64,000 bases of DNA from Arabidopsis thaliana. Its lineage: Eukaryota > Streptophyta > Magnoliopsida > Brassicales > Brassicaceae. Location of the stretch: positions 11,408,101 to 11,472,100 of the forward strand of contig NC_003074.8 of the NCBI RefSeq assembly GCF_000001735.4, given 5' to 3'. The notes under the pieces were generated by a model. It saw nothing but the letters and a program-made list of their open reading frames with translations, had not been told where the DNA came from and made no database searches. Position numbers and translations under genes: made by a program. Shown here piece by piece: positions 10,041 to 21,415 of the stretch; within the stretch, counting starts at the first letter, position 1; each line of letters starts with the position of its first letter.

Positions 10041-11545
10041 TTGGTTCTAGGACTAGGTGTTGGGTTAAGGGGTATCACCACTCGTCGGCTTGAGAATCTC
10101 GCGGTAGTTGTTCTTTACTCTTTTGCGATTTTACTCGGAGTTATGTGGATTAACTTTGGAGGTTTCGCAGATGGGTAAGAGCAGCAAAACGGGAAAGAGT
10201 AAGAAGGACAAGGGCATTGTCGAGGAGACTTTGGTTGAGGAGGAAACGATGATCAACGAGAAAACCAGAGTCGGGACGATGCTCGATGGGACAGACTCGG
10301 CCGGACCTGAGGCCTGGAAGAAATCCATAAATGAGGAAGCACCGGAGAGTAGCGGTGCAAGGGACAGCACGGATAACCGGAACAATACTCCAACGGCCCA
10401 AGAACAGTGGGATTTGATGAAAGGAATGATGGCGCAACTAGCCACATTAACCAAGGCCGTTGTAGCAGATCCGGTGGTCCAAAGAGTGGATAACCAAAAG
10501 GACGATGACTCGGAAGTTGTGGAAGTGAATCCGCAACCGAATCATGGGCGGAAAAGGGGAGACTATCTGAGTCTTCTCGAACATGTCTCATGGCTGGGCA
10601 CGAGACACTTCATGGACAGTACGGACCCTATTGTGGCTGATGAGTGGAGGAGTAGACTCAAGAGGAACTTCAAGTCTACCCGCTACCTTGAGGATTACCA
10701 AAGGGACATTGCGGTCCACTTCCTTGAAGGAGACGCCCATAACTGGTGGTTAACCGTCGAGAAACGCAGAGGGGACGAGGTCCGATCCTTTGCGGATTTC
10801 GAAGACGAGTTTAACAAGAAGTACTTTCCACCGTAGGCTTGGGATAGGCTTGAATGTGCGTACCTCGACCTAGTTCAAGGGAACCGCACGGTGCGTGAAT
10901 ATGATGAGGAATTTAACCGCCTAAGGCGTTATGTGGGACGTGAACTTGAGGAGGAACAAGCTCAAGTGCGCCGATTTATCCGTGGACTAAGGATAGAGAT
11001 CCGCAACTATTGTTTGGTCCGGACATTCAACTCGGTTTCCGAATTGGTTGAAAGGGCAGCAATGATTGAGGAAGGGATCGAGGAGGAGAGGTACTTGAAC
11101 CGGGAGAAAGCACCGATCCGGAATAATCAATCCACCAAACCCGCAGATAAGAAAAGGAAATTTGACAAGGTGGATAACACCAAGTCCGATGCTAAGACCG
11201 GGGAATGCGTGACCTATGGTAAGAGCCACAACGGAACTTGCTGGAAGGCCATAGGTGCATGTGGCCAGTGTGGAAGCAAGGACCATGCGATCCAAAGTTA
11301 CCCGAGAATGGAACCAGGACAGTCCAAGGTTCTCGGTGAAGAGACAAGGACTTGTTTCTATTGCGGAAAGACTGGACATCTAAAGCGAGAGTGCCCTAAG
11401 TTGATTGCGGAGAAGCAGGCCGGACAAAGGGACAATCGCGGGGGAAACGGACTGCCGCCTCCCCCAAAGCGGCAAGCCGTGGCATCGCGAGATTATGAGT
11501 TGTCGGAGGAAGCTAACGATGCCGGAAACTTCAGGGCGATCACTG

Positions 11546-11648
11546 GTACGTTCTCACAACTCCCTATTCATTATTTCAATAACTGCATTTGCATTGCATC
11601 ATGCATATGGGAAAGGGGAAGTACTCAGCATTCTAAGGGAATGTGTAG
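11546..11648 (+). other. Candidate intron at the gag/protease junction
   Basis: A 103-nt segment with GT at its start (ACTG|GTACG) and AG at its end (TGTAG|GG). Removal joins the Gag frame to the Pol frame, giving [19 protein letters not shown], a normal-looking entry into protease. Retained, the Gag frame runs on to a stop at 11665-11667. Since 103 is not a multiple of three, splicing would decide between Gag and Gag-Pol. There is no transcript evidence here. Confidence 0.5.
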
Positions 11649-14600
11649 GGACCTTGAGAGTAGGTGACGTAGTAACGCGCACTCTATTTGATTCTGGGGC
11701 TACACATTGTTTTGTTAGTCCGGAATTGGTTAAAACAGGTGGGTTCAGGAAAGAACCAAACACCGATTATGGAATGGTACGAGCGGCCGACGGACATGCA
11801 ATGTATCCGACCGGACTTGTTCGGGGCATCTCGGTTGTAGTGAACGGTGTCAATATGCATGCAGACCTAATCATTGTTCCACTAAAGAAACATGATGTTA
11901 TCTTAGGGATGGACTGGTTGGGGAAGTACAAGGCTCACATAGATGGTCACCGAGGACGGATACAATTCGAGAGGGACGAGGGTATGTTAAAATTTCAAGG
12001 AATAAGAACAACCTCGGGAAGCTTGGTAATCTCGGCAATCCAGGCTGAAAGGATGCTCGGGAAAGGATGTGAGGCATATTTAGCCACGATCACAACCAAG
12101 GAAGTGGGGGCGAGTGCGGAGTTGAAAAACATTCCGATCGTCAACGAGTTCTCGGACGTGTTTGCGGCCGTTAGTGGTGTACCACCGGACCGGTCAGACG
12201 CGTTCACGATAGAACTCGAGCCCGGGACAACCCCCATATCAAAAGCTCCGTACCGGATGGCACCGGCGGAAATGGCGGAGCTAAAGAAACAGTTGAAGGA
12301 GTTGTTGGATAAAGGATTCATCAGGCCGAGTAGCTCACCATGGGGTGCGCCGGTTCTGTTTGTGAAAAAGAAAGATGGTAGCTTTAGGCTATGCATCGAC
12401 TATCGGGGATTGAATAAAGTTACGGTGAAAAACAAATATCCTTTACCCCGGATAGATGAGTTGATGGATCAACTTGGAGGTGCACAGTGGTTTTCAAAAA
12501 TCGACTTGGCCTCAGGATATCACCAAATTCCCATAGAGCCAACGGACGTGAGGAAAATGGCTTTCCGGACAAGGTACGACCACTTTGAGTTTGTGGTCAT
12601 GCCATTCGGATTGACCAATACACCAGCAGCCTTCATGAAAATGATGAATGGGGTATTCCGGGATTTCTTAGACGAGTTTGTTATCATCTTCATTGACGAC
12701 ATCCTTGTTTACTCAAAATCTTGGGAAGCTCACCAAGAACATCTAAGGGCGGTGCTGGAACGGCTAAGGGAACATGAGCTATTTGCGAAGTTAAGTAAAT
12801 GCTCATTTTGGCAAAGGAGCGTTGGTTTTCTTGGTCATGTTATCTCGGACCAAGGAGTATCGGTTGATCCGGAGAAAATACGGTCGATAAAGGAGTGGCC
12901 ACGACCAAGGAATGCCACCGAGATTAGGAGTTTTCTCGGACTAGCGGGGTATTACCGAAGGTTCGTAATGAGTTTTGCGAGCATGGCCCAACCCTTGACT
13001 CGACTGACCGGAGAAGACACCGCATTCAACTGGTCGGATGAGTGCGGGAAAGCTTCGTGGAGTTAAAGGCCATGTTGACTAATGCACCGGTATTGGTCTT
13101 ACCGGAGGAAGGTGAGCCCTATACGGTTTATACGGACGCATCCATAGTGGGACTAGGATGCGTACTGATGCAAAAGGGGAGTGTTATCGCATACGCATCA
13201 TGGCAATTGGGGAAACATGAGAAGAACTACCCTACGCATGATTTAGAAATGGCCGCGATAGTATTTGCCTTGAAGATTTGGCGATCATACTTGTATGGTG
13301 CTAAAGTTCAAATCTATACTGACCACAAAAGCCTAAAGTACATATTCACCTAGCCGGAGTTGAATCTAAGGCAAAGAAGGTGGATGGAACTTGTGGCGGA
13401 TTATGACTTGGACATAGCGTACCATCCGGGCAAGGCCAACCAAGTCGCTGACGCCCTGAGTAGGAGGCGCTCAGAAGTTGAGGCGGAACGGAGCCAAGTG
13501 GACTTGGTTAACATGATGGGGACATTGCATGTGAATGCCTTGTCTAAAGAAATTGAACCCTTAGGGTTGGGAGCCGCCGATCAGGCCGACCTGCTTAGTA
13601 GGATCCGGCTGGCTCAGGAACGGGACGAGGAGATAAAAGGATGGGCACTAAACAACAAGACCGAGTACCAAACCTCGAACAATGGTACAATCGTGGTGAA
13701 CGGTCGAGTATGTGTGCCGAACGATAGGGCATTAAAGGAGGAGATCCTAAGAGAGACGCATCAATCGAAGTTCTCAATCTATCCTGGGTCGAACAAGATG
13801 TACCGCGACCTTAGAAGGTACTACCATTGGGTAGGAATGAAGAAAGACGTGGCCAGATGGGTGGCCAAGTGCCCGACTTGTCAACTGGTCAAGGCGGAGC
13901 ATCAAGTACCAAGTGGGTTGTTACAAAACCTACCTATACCGGAATGGAAGTAGGACCACATAACGATGGACTTCGTCACTGGACTGCCAACGGGGATCAA
14001 GTCCAAACACAATGCAGTATGGGTTGTGGTAGACCGATTGACTAAATCTGCGCATTTCATGGCAATCTCGGATAAGGATGGAGCAGAAATCATTGTCGAG
14101 AAGTATATAGACGAGATCGTGCAGTTACATGGGATTCCGGTTAGTATAGTGTCAGACCGAGACACAAGGTTCACGTCAAAGTTTTGGAAGGCTTTCCAAA
14201 AGGCCTTAGGAACTCGAGTGAACCTAAGTACTGCCTACCACCCACAGACGGACGGACAGTCCGAACGAACGATTCAAACCCTCGAGGACATGTTGAGGGC
14301 ATGCGTCTTGGATTGGGGAGGAAACTGGGAGAAATATCTAAGGTTAGTAGAGTTTGCATACAATAATAGTTTTCAAGCTAGTATTGATATGTCTCCCTAT
14401 GAGGCGTTGTATGGCCGAGCTTGTAGAACACCGTTGTGTTGGACGCCTGTGGGCGAACGTCGGTTGTTTGGACCTACGATCGTGGATGAAACCACGGAGA
14501 AAATGAAGTTCTTAAAAATCAAGTTAAAGGAAGCCCAAAATCGACAGAAAAGCTACGCCAACAAACGTCGAAAGGAATTGGAATTCCAAGTAGGAGATTT

Positions 14601-15052
14601 GGTGTACTTAAAGGTGATGACCTATAAAGGGGCAGGGCGATTCACCTCAAGGAAAAAGTTAAGCCCAAGGTATGTTGGCCCGTACAAGGTGATCGAACGA
14701 GTAGGGGCGGTGGCATACAAACTTGACCTTCCTCCAAAACTAAATGCGTTTCACAACGTCTTCCATGTGTCACAATTACGGAAGTGTTTAAGTGATCAAG
14801 AAGAAAGCGTGGAAGATGTACCTCCCGGGTTAAAGGAGAACATGACGGTGGAAGCATGGCCGGTACGGATCATGGACCGAATGACAAAAGGGACTCGGGG
14901 AAAATCAAGGGATTTGTTAAAAGTCTTGTGGAATTGTGGAGGACGTGAAGAATACACTTGGGAAACCGAGAATAAGACGAAGGCCAATTTTCCGGAGTGG
15001 TTCAAGGAGATGGGTAAAGATCAACTTGATGCGGATTCGAGGACGAATCCAA

Positions 15053-15069
15053 TTCAAGGGGGAGAGACT
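15053..15069 (+). other. Polypurine tract of the nested Ty3 element
   Basis: AAGGGGGAGAGACT lies directly before the TGTAACGCCC start of the 3' LTR. The upstream TTCGAGGACGAAT signature also precedes the chromovirus LTR at 21416. Confidence 0.8.
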
Positions 15070-16299
15070 TGTAACGCCCGCGATCGTCAATAGGATTGTT
15101 GGCTAGGACTTGGTCCTAGAGAAGAAGGTGGAGTCTCGGACAAGTGAGAAGGAGCTGACCATAAGCTCGGACAAAGGGGAAATCATGCTGGCTAAGCTAG
15201 GATCGTAAAGAAATCAGCTAGGTCAGCTCGCCCAAAGCTCAAGCTCAGCTGGAAGGAGTGACGGTTACTCAGGTCGAGTGACAGTCCACCTCGGGCAGCT
15301 GGACGTGTGACGGTTGAGCTCAAGGTAGCTGGACGAGTGACGGTTGAGCTCGAGGTAGCTGGATGAGTGACGAACTAGCTGGGCGGTTATGGGCGAAGAG
15401 ATACAACTCTTCGGAAAGGTGCAACTCTTCGGAAGGGCGCAACTCTTCGGAAGGGCGCAACTCTTCGGAAAGGTGCAACTCTTCGGAAAGGTGCAAGGAA
15501 CGGATGTGTTGATTCGGGAAGCATCCATTCGCCCCCTATATAAGGAAGGGCGCCCAGGACCATTCCACTCACCACAACACACCGAAAAAACAAGAAACTC
15601 ACCATTAAAACTCTCTCCCTCTTGGGAGAATAAATAGTCTTAGGATTCGGTAGCCGGGCTGTTGCCGGCAATAAAGAAGGAGGGTCGGATCGACCTAACC
15701 TCGAGAAGGAAGGTAAGGGATCCTAGACTTTGAGTCTAAGGGTTCTAGGATGTGAGTTAGTAGTCGGATCCTTTAAAGGATCGACTAGAGGGCTGGGTAG
15801 TATCCAGGTCATGTGCATCCTACACAAGACTCGGTCCGGGTAGGGATCGGCTGAGGCGGGGATGCGGCTCGGCGGAGGACCGGCGGGTCTTAACTGACCT
15901 GCCGAGAATCGGCCGGACTGATGCGCGATCTTCCCCTCTCTGAATCCTCTCCACGGATCCGAGTAGTGTATGGCATATAGAGCTTTGCATGGACTTGCAT
16001 AAGACTAAGTAAATGAGATTACTTATGGCTCTATGACTTTCAGGAACGAATGGTGATCGTGGGAAGGACTTGGCTTAGGCGCGAGAGACTCTAGGCCGGG
16101 ATGATGGGTGGTGATAGTTCGGATAGTCTAGGGATCGATTATATAACTTGTAATAGCTTATATGCAAACTCATAGGTTGTATCGAATCCTTTGCTTAATC
16201 AATAAAGTATCCGATTGTTTGTTTACTCTATTCGTCTCATATATTGAACCACGGAATCATATGGAACGGATTAGACTAGGAAAGAACCTCATAAACGGT
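15070..16299 (+). repeat. 3' LTR of the nested Ty3 element
   Basis: Matches 8818-10028 throughout. It has five copies of the 18-bp CTCTTCGGAA(A/G)GG-type unit instead of four, which accounts for most of the length difference (1230 against 1211 bp). Confidence 0.88.
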
Positions 16300-16990
16300 T
16301 AGGGTCGAGTCACTTAGTGGCTTGGGTCGAGAGAACTCGTCCAGACTTTAGGCAGTCCGGATCGGGGCCTTTCAGTTTGCCCCGAAGCTACATCTCAAAC
16401 GACCACCGAGCCTTGAAGAACACCCGAGGCAAAGACTTGTAAAAACCATTCATTCTCAAAGGATCATTTCCGGAATAATAGGATCATTTCTGGGACTTTC
16501 TGAAATGATAAAGGAGAATATCTGAAGATAATGTCGAATCAGGAAATCTTTCCGAAGCCTCCGAAAATAAGGAAAATATACTTAGGAAGATTATCCTCCT
16601 GAACCGACTTTAAGGATAAATGGAAATTTTCTGAGAATATCGCTAGAGAGGCGGTTTAACGACCCTATATAAAGTGCCTCAGGGACTTCACAAAAGGTAT
16701 ATCTTTGGATACTCACAAGAAAGACACAATTTTATACCCAAAGAGAACTACAAATGGCTTAATCCCTTCACAGGGTACGTAGGCAATCCATCACGGATGC
16801 AGCTATACCTTCTAAAAACCCTAATTCTTTCTCTGTTCTTGAGCAAAACCCTAATGTATTTCATAAGAGATTAGAACCTCTTTTGTAATCGAGTCTTGGA
16901 TGGAATACCTAATGAAGAGAAATTACTAGATTTGTTTTCCCTCTCTAAACTAATCTATTGTGTGAATCCTTCGTTCAACAATTTACAACA

Positions 16991-17672
16991 CTTTAAAAAG
17001 TCTAATGATGATAAATTTCTCTGCCACGCATATATTGTTGGCATCCTAGAAAGAAACGGTTGGACATACTTATCTTAGAAAGGTTATGAGCGTAATTTAG
17101 AAAGAAAAAAAATACTTCTACGATGCAATAAATGTGGTTTGCCAAATTTAGAGGGAATTGTTTGGTAAGCAAATAAATTTGCAATTTTTTTTGTTTGAGC
17201 AATTTGATACACATAATACTTAGATTAAACAGTTAGAACTAATAATAAATGTTGTTACAAAAACTAATGTCTTTAACGAGAAGGGGAGTTAATCTTTAAA
17301 TAATAATACAAAATATTACAAATTATATAGTTCTTTTATTACATAATAAAAAATTATTTTAACATTAGAAAAATGCATCAATGATAAATATTTAAAACAA
17401 TAAAAGCGATTATACTCAAACTGTAAACAATCTACTGCAAGAAATCATATATAATTAAAAAACAATAAGACAAAAATCTTACTTATAATAAAAAAGCATT
17501 CACAATTTGGTAAAATAAATATAAATTTTTGATAAATTCAAATATATTATTAATAAAAAATTAAAATCAAGATCATACGCGTAACACGGGTATACACGTA
17601 TAAGAACTTGGCCCATCACTTACTTATCAATGGAAGGACGTTTCTACCCTTTGGCCTAATGAAGCCCTAAAA
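16991..17672. other. AT-rich spacer, no gene seen
   Basis: AT-rich DNA with no credible ORF. Its last ~75 bp (17600-17680) match 20008-20090, starting AGAACTTGGCCCATCACTTA. That copy is the uninserted counterpart of the site occupied by the MITE at 17682. Confidence 0.5.
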
Positions 17673-17681
17673 ATACAAGTT

Positions 17682-18395
17682 GAAAATACTTGGGTTCACC
17701 CCTAGGACTGAATCCATTCATCCACCCCTTTTTAATGACCAATTAGAATTTGACATGTTATTTATTTAAAAAATAAATAAATTAAAATCAATAAAACAAA
17801 ACAAAATGAGAAAACAAATTCTATAGAATTTTAATTAAGGAAATTATTTGTTTGAGTTTATAAAATAGTGATTAGGGTTTATATTTTGTGATTAAACAAA
17901 ATTATATTTTGGTTTGGGTTGATAAAATAGTGGTTAGGGTTTAGATTTTGTGATTAAACAAAATTATATTTTGGTTTGGGTTGATAAAATAGTGGTTAGG
18001 ATTTAGATTTTGTGATTGAAACGAAATTATATTTCGGTTTGGGTTGATAAAATAGTGGTTAGGGTTTAGATTTTGTGATTAAAACGAAATTATATTTCGG
18101 TTTGGATTGATAAAATAGCGGTTAGGGTTTTGATTTTGTGATTAAAACGAAATTATATTTCAGTTTGGATTGATAAAATAGCGGTTAGAGTTTAGATTTT
18201 GTGATTAAAACGAAATTATATTTTGGTTTGGGTTAATAAAATAGTGGTTAAGATTTAAATTTTGTGATTTAATTTATTTATTATTTAAATAGATGACATG
18301 TCAAATTCTAATTAGTTAATTAAAGGGGGGTGGTGGGGGTGGGTGGTGGTGAATGAATGGATTCACCCCCTAGAGGGTGAACCCAAGAATTGTTC
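17682..18395. mobile_element. MULE-type MITE with 9-bp target duplication and internal ~62-bp repeats
   Basis: Flanked by the identical 9-bp ATACAAGTT (17673-17681 and 18396-18404). Terminal inverted repeats of about 100 bp begin GAAAATACTTGGGTTCACCC on the left and, inverted, GAACAATTCTTGGGTTCACC on the right. Both continue into a matching GAATCCATTCAT and AATTAGAATTTGACATGT. The centre is about seven copies of a ~62-bp unit containing GATAAAATAGTGGTTAGGG. It has no coding capacity. A related empty site is present near 20075. Confidence 0.85.
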
Positions 18396-18404
18396 ATACA
18401 AGTT

Positions 18405-18845
18405 TAGGGGAAACCCTGAAGTCTCACCTCAGAGACTCTGTTTGAACTGAGTTTAACCCTATTTTATTTGGATGCTTTAACCTAAACTTAATTCTTTCTC
18501 ATGAAGGGGTGTTAGATCGGGGAAACGAGCATATACATTCAGGACTTCTTATCCCTTTTTACCACGCTCTGCTGATCCAGAATGGCCACTCACTTTTAGT
18601 GGTTCCTACCCTTAAATCCTATCCTCTTTTCAAGCCTCATGCATTTCTCTTTCCCTTTTTCATTTAGCAGATGTGTGTAAAAACGTCGGAGAGAAAGGAA
18701 CAACACAATTTCCCGCCACGAAGACGGAAGAAGGAAGTAAAAGAAAAGATTTCAACAAAACGGCCTAAGAGTTTATTCTTCCTTGGAACCAATTCAAAAG
18801 GTATGCTCATTAGACACGGTGTTTAGAAGTTCTGTTTGCCCTTCC

Positions 18846-18876
<31 letters not shown>

Positions 18877-19511
18877 GAAAAATAAAAATTAAAAAGAAAG
18901 GAAAGGAAACATTACAACCAAGAGAGTCTAGTAACATGGTTCCATGGAAAGAAATGGAAACCTAAGGGAGAGATGAGCCAATTAGAGAAGAGAGCCCCCT
19001 CGGAAAAACCTAAGTCTCGGGGAACCGAAAGTAAGAAAGAAGTAAAGGAGAAGAAGTTGTTCAAAAAGAAGAAGTGGTTGGAAATTGTGGACCTCAACCG
19101 ATCCGTTCGCTCTTGCGGTTTGCAACATCTCCTGCATTCGAGACTATACGGTAATCCTAAACACTTTAACTCCACCACTTAAACACCAAAAACCCCTTTC
19201 ATACCAAGCGTCATCTACCCCGAATGACACCCTCTAGTGAGAAAGCTCACGCCAACTTTTAATAAATGTAGAGGGTTAACTGACAAGATTCTTGAGTTCT
19301 CTTGTTGGTCTGAGACGGATGGATAAGGATTGCGAACGTTTTGAGTCTATAGTGAGAATGTTTTAACGTGATGTCTTTGTCTCTATGCATCTGCAAGATA
19401 TCTTTTAGGACATGGTCTCTGATAGTAGGAGAGTTTCGGCTTTTTCAAATCTCTCCACCAGCTTGGCTTTGTTGTTTGCTTGTGGACAAGCAAAGTCTAA
19501 GTCTGGGGGAG
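18405..19511 (+). mobile_element. Athila/Tat-like 3' internal relic, non-coding
   Basis: No intact gene. It contains a poly-A tract (18846-18870) and short Lys-rich frames typical of the degenerate spacer before an Athila-type 3' LTR. It ends in the polypurine-like AAGTCTGGGGGAG at 19498-19511. Family assignment rests on general layout only. Confidence 0.4.
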
Positions 19512-21171
19512 TTCATAACATCGTATTTTCGCCCACTTTTACCATATTTTTATTAGGTTTTTCATGGAGAAATCAAGAGTTAAAGGATACTTCAAGGCAT
19601 ATTTCAAATATTTGAGCTTCAAGGAAGAATTATGAGTTTTCATGCAAAAAGTAGTAGAAGTCGACCAAAATCCGTTTTAAGACAGTTTCTGTGCCTCAGA
19701 TATTTCACATCCGTCTAATATCTTCCCGATCTCGGCATGAGGGTATCTCTATGTAATTGGAAAGATAGAAGAGTCAAAATTAACGTCGAAGTCGAATCAA
19801 AGCAATCCATGAAGCCGGTCAGAAGTTATGGCCCGAAGAGTAAAGATATGTCTTAGAATCGCGGTTTTAAAAGTGATCAATTTAAAACCGCCGGCCAAGG
19901 TGACTTGAACCTGGGCGTCCCCTCTAGACTTTCACCGACCACTAGGGAGCACAACCACACCTTACCTTCCTCTTGCCGCCGACTTCCAGCAACCCTAGGA
20001 AGCCCAAGAACTTGGCCCATCACTTACTAATCAATGGAAGGACGTTTCCACCCTTTGACCTAATGAAGCCCAATAAATACAAGTTTAAGGGAAACTCTAA
20101 AAGATCACCCACGAAATAGGCTGCCTCCTGCGCCTCTCACCGCCCCAAAAAGTCGTCCTCCTCTTGTTCTTCTTTAAATCTCTCTTTTTCTCTTCAATTC
20201 TCAATTCTCTATTCTCTTCTTGTAAAAGGAAGAAGATTTATCAAGCTTTGGATTTCCTGAGAAGATCTCTAAACCCTTTTCTATATTCATACTCTCTTTT
20301 ATGCAATTTCTTATTCATATGATGTCGTGTTTTTTGAGTATGTGTGAGTAGATCTCTAGTTAGGTTTTAGGGGGGTTTCAAAGGGTATTCATGGGGACTT
20401 TAGATCTGATTTAGGTTGGCTGTTTCTATGGTTTTGTTTGATCGTTTCCATTATTCTTTCTAGTTGAGTTAAATCTTAATGCTTGTATGTCCGGAACGCC
20501 ACCTAGTATTTGACCTTAGGTATTTCATTCCTTGGCAAAATCTTGTTTGAATGCTCAACTGAATAAAGAACTATAACCGTTGCACACCCGCAGAGTGATA
20601 GAGACTTATGGACTAGAATCGAATTTGAACTTAATGCTTTGATCTTATATTTTGAAACCATGTTAGCACCTACTAACCGATAGGGTAACTAAGTACGCAA
20701 GATATTAGTGATAATAGTCGGCTTTCACCTACTAACCGTTAGGGTTAGCTGGTCTTGATAGAGTTTCGTATGTCCGAGAATTTGGAAATAAACAAACCTA
20801 ACCATGTTATCACCTGAATTGGAATCTATAACTTATTGATTGAAATATGATGCCCGCAAAAAACTCCCGATGACCTAGCGTTTCGTTTTACTTGTTTTAC
20901 ACCGCTTTTCTTATTGACATTTACTTTTATTGCCTTTTCTTAGTTTTCTTTTATTGCTTTATTACTTTTACTGCATTCTTTACTTATTTCACTGTATACA
21001 ACAACCCCCACTCTTTCGTTTGTCTTGATCTAGGTTAACTAACTTGAATTCTTCCTTATACCTACACTCCTGTGGATTCGATCCTCAAATACTACTCCAA
21101 TATACTGTGCATTTGCAGTAGTCGTGTGGTCTTTCAGGTAAAAGCCTGAGGAAAAATAAAACACACATCAA
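19512..21171 (+). mobile_element. Probable LTR of an Athila/Tat-like element
   Basis: It follows the polypurine tract and ends with the TGTGGATTCGATCCTC...GCAGTAGTCG segment that characterises the 3' end of these long LTRs, finishing near CACACATCA. It contains GATGCCCGCAAAAAACTCCC and a pyrimidine-rich leader near 20150-20230. The LTR start is degraded (no clean TG). A ~90-bp stretch at 20008-20100 is repeated at 17600-17680 plus 18396-18415. Confidence 0.45.
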
Positions 21172-21179
21172 TACCCGAG

Positions 21180-21415
21180 ATATCGTAGTTCGAGGCCCGA
21201 GAGTGACGGTTTATGCTCAAAGACTGCGGTATGAGAGTGGAGAGAGAGTTGTGAGCAATAATAACTATTTAATCATGAGTATATCGACTGGATAGAGAGA
21301 CCTAGAAGGATCGGGTTGGAGGGAGTGCAGACCGTAGTGACGGTTGCACGGAGTTCTTCGGAGTGGAAGAGTGAAGCTAGATTCGAGGACGAATCTATGT
21401 TAGTGGAGGAGAATT
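21180..21415 (+). mobile_element. 3' tail of a chromovirus internal region
   Basis: A GC-richer stretch ending in TTCGAGGACGAAT and GTGGAGGAGAAT, the signature and polypurine tract preceding chromovirus 3' LTRs. The same signature occurs at 15036 in the nested element. No readable pol frame remains. Confidence 0.5.

Larger units (their letters stand above)
10171..15093 (+). pseudogene. gag-pol polyprotein of the nested Ty3 element, inactivated
   Basis: Starts MGKSSKTGKSKKDK at 10171. Gag includes the retrotransposon capsid region (LEGDAHNWW) and zinc knuckles near 11300-11400; the second, CFYCGKTGHLKREC, is intact, whereas the first has lost its last Cys. Protease follows (LFDSGATH), then RT (FIDD catalytic motif), RNase H (YTDAS), the integrase zinc region and core (DFVTGLP, SDRDTRFTS, HPQTDGQSER) and a chromodomain-like end. 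Gag and protease frames differ but join perfectly if 11546-11648 is removed as an intron. Lesions: TAG at 10834-10836, loss of one base near 13050, TAG at 13351-13353 and 13951-13953, and Tyr instead of the second zinc-binding His at 13780. No full-length product is possible from this copy. Confidence 0.9.
8818..16299 (+). mobile_element. Complete but decayed Ty3/gypsy chromovirus (Tekay-like), nested
   Basis: The element has two LTRs (8818-10028, 15070-16299), a primer-binding site, gag-pol in a single orientation and a polypurine tract. The order protease, RT, RNase H, integrase plus a chromodomain-like tail (KVLWNCGGREEYTWE) places it among plant chromoviruses, most like Tekay/Del. Flanks GTTTG (8813-8817) and GTTAG (16298-16302) could be a once-mutated 5-bp target duplication. 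By eye the LTRs differ at roughly 40 positions plus one 18-bp repeat unit, near 3 per cent, so this is an old insertion. Confidence 0.9.
8527..16990 (+). mobile_element. 3' LTR of the outer retrotransposon, split by a nested Ty3 element
   Basis: The LTR starts TGTTGGGG at 8527 after a polypurine tract and ends TTTACAACA at 16990, giving TGTTG/CAACA inverted tips. It is interrupted at 8818-16299 by the nested element; the remaining 8527-8817 and 16300-16990 add to about 980 bp. The right part contains a TATATAAAG box near 16664 and a short leader-like segment. Vocabulary such as CCCGAG is shared across the break, supporting the join. Confidence 0.6.
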
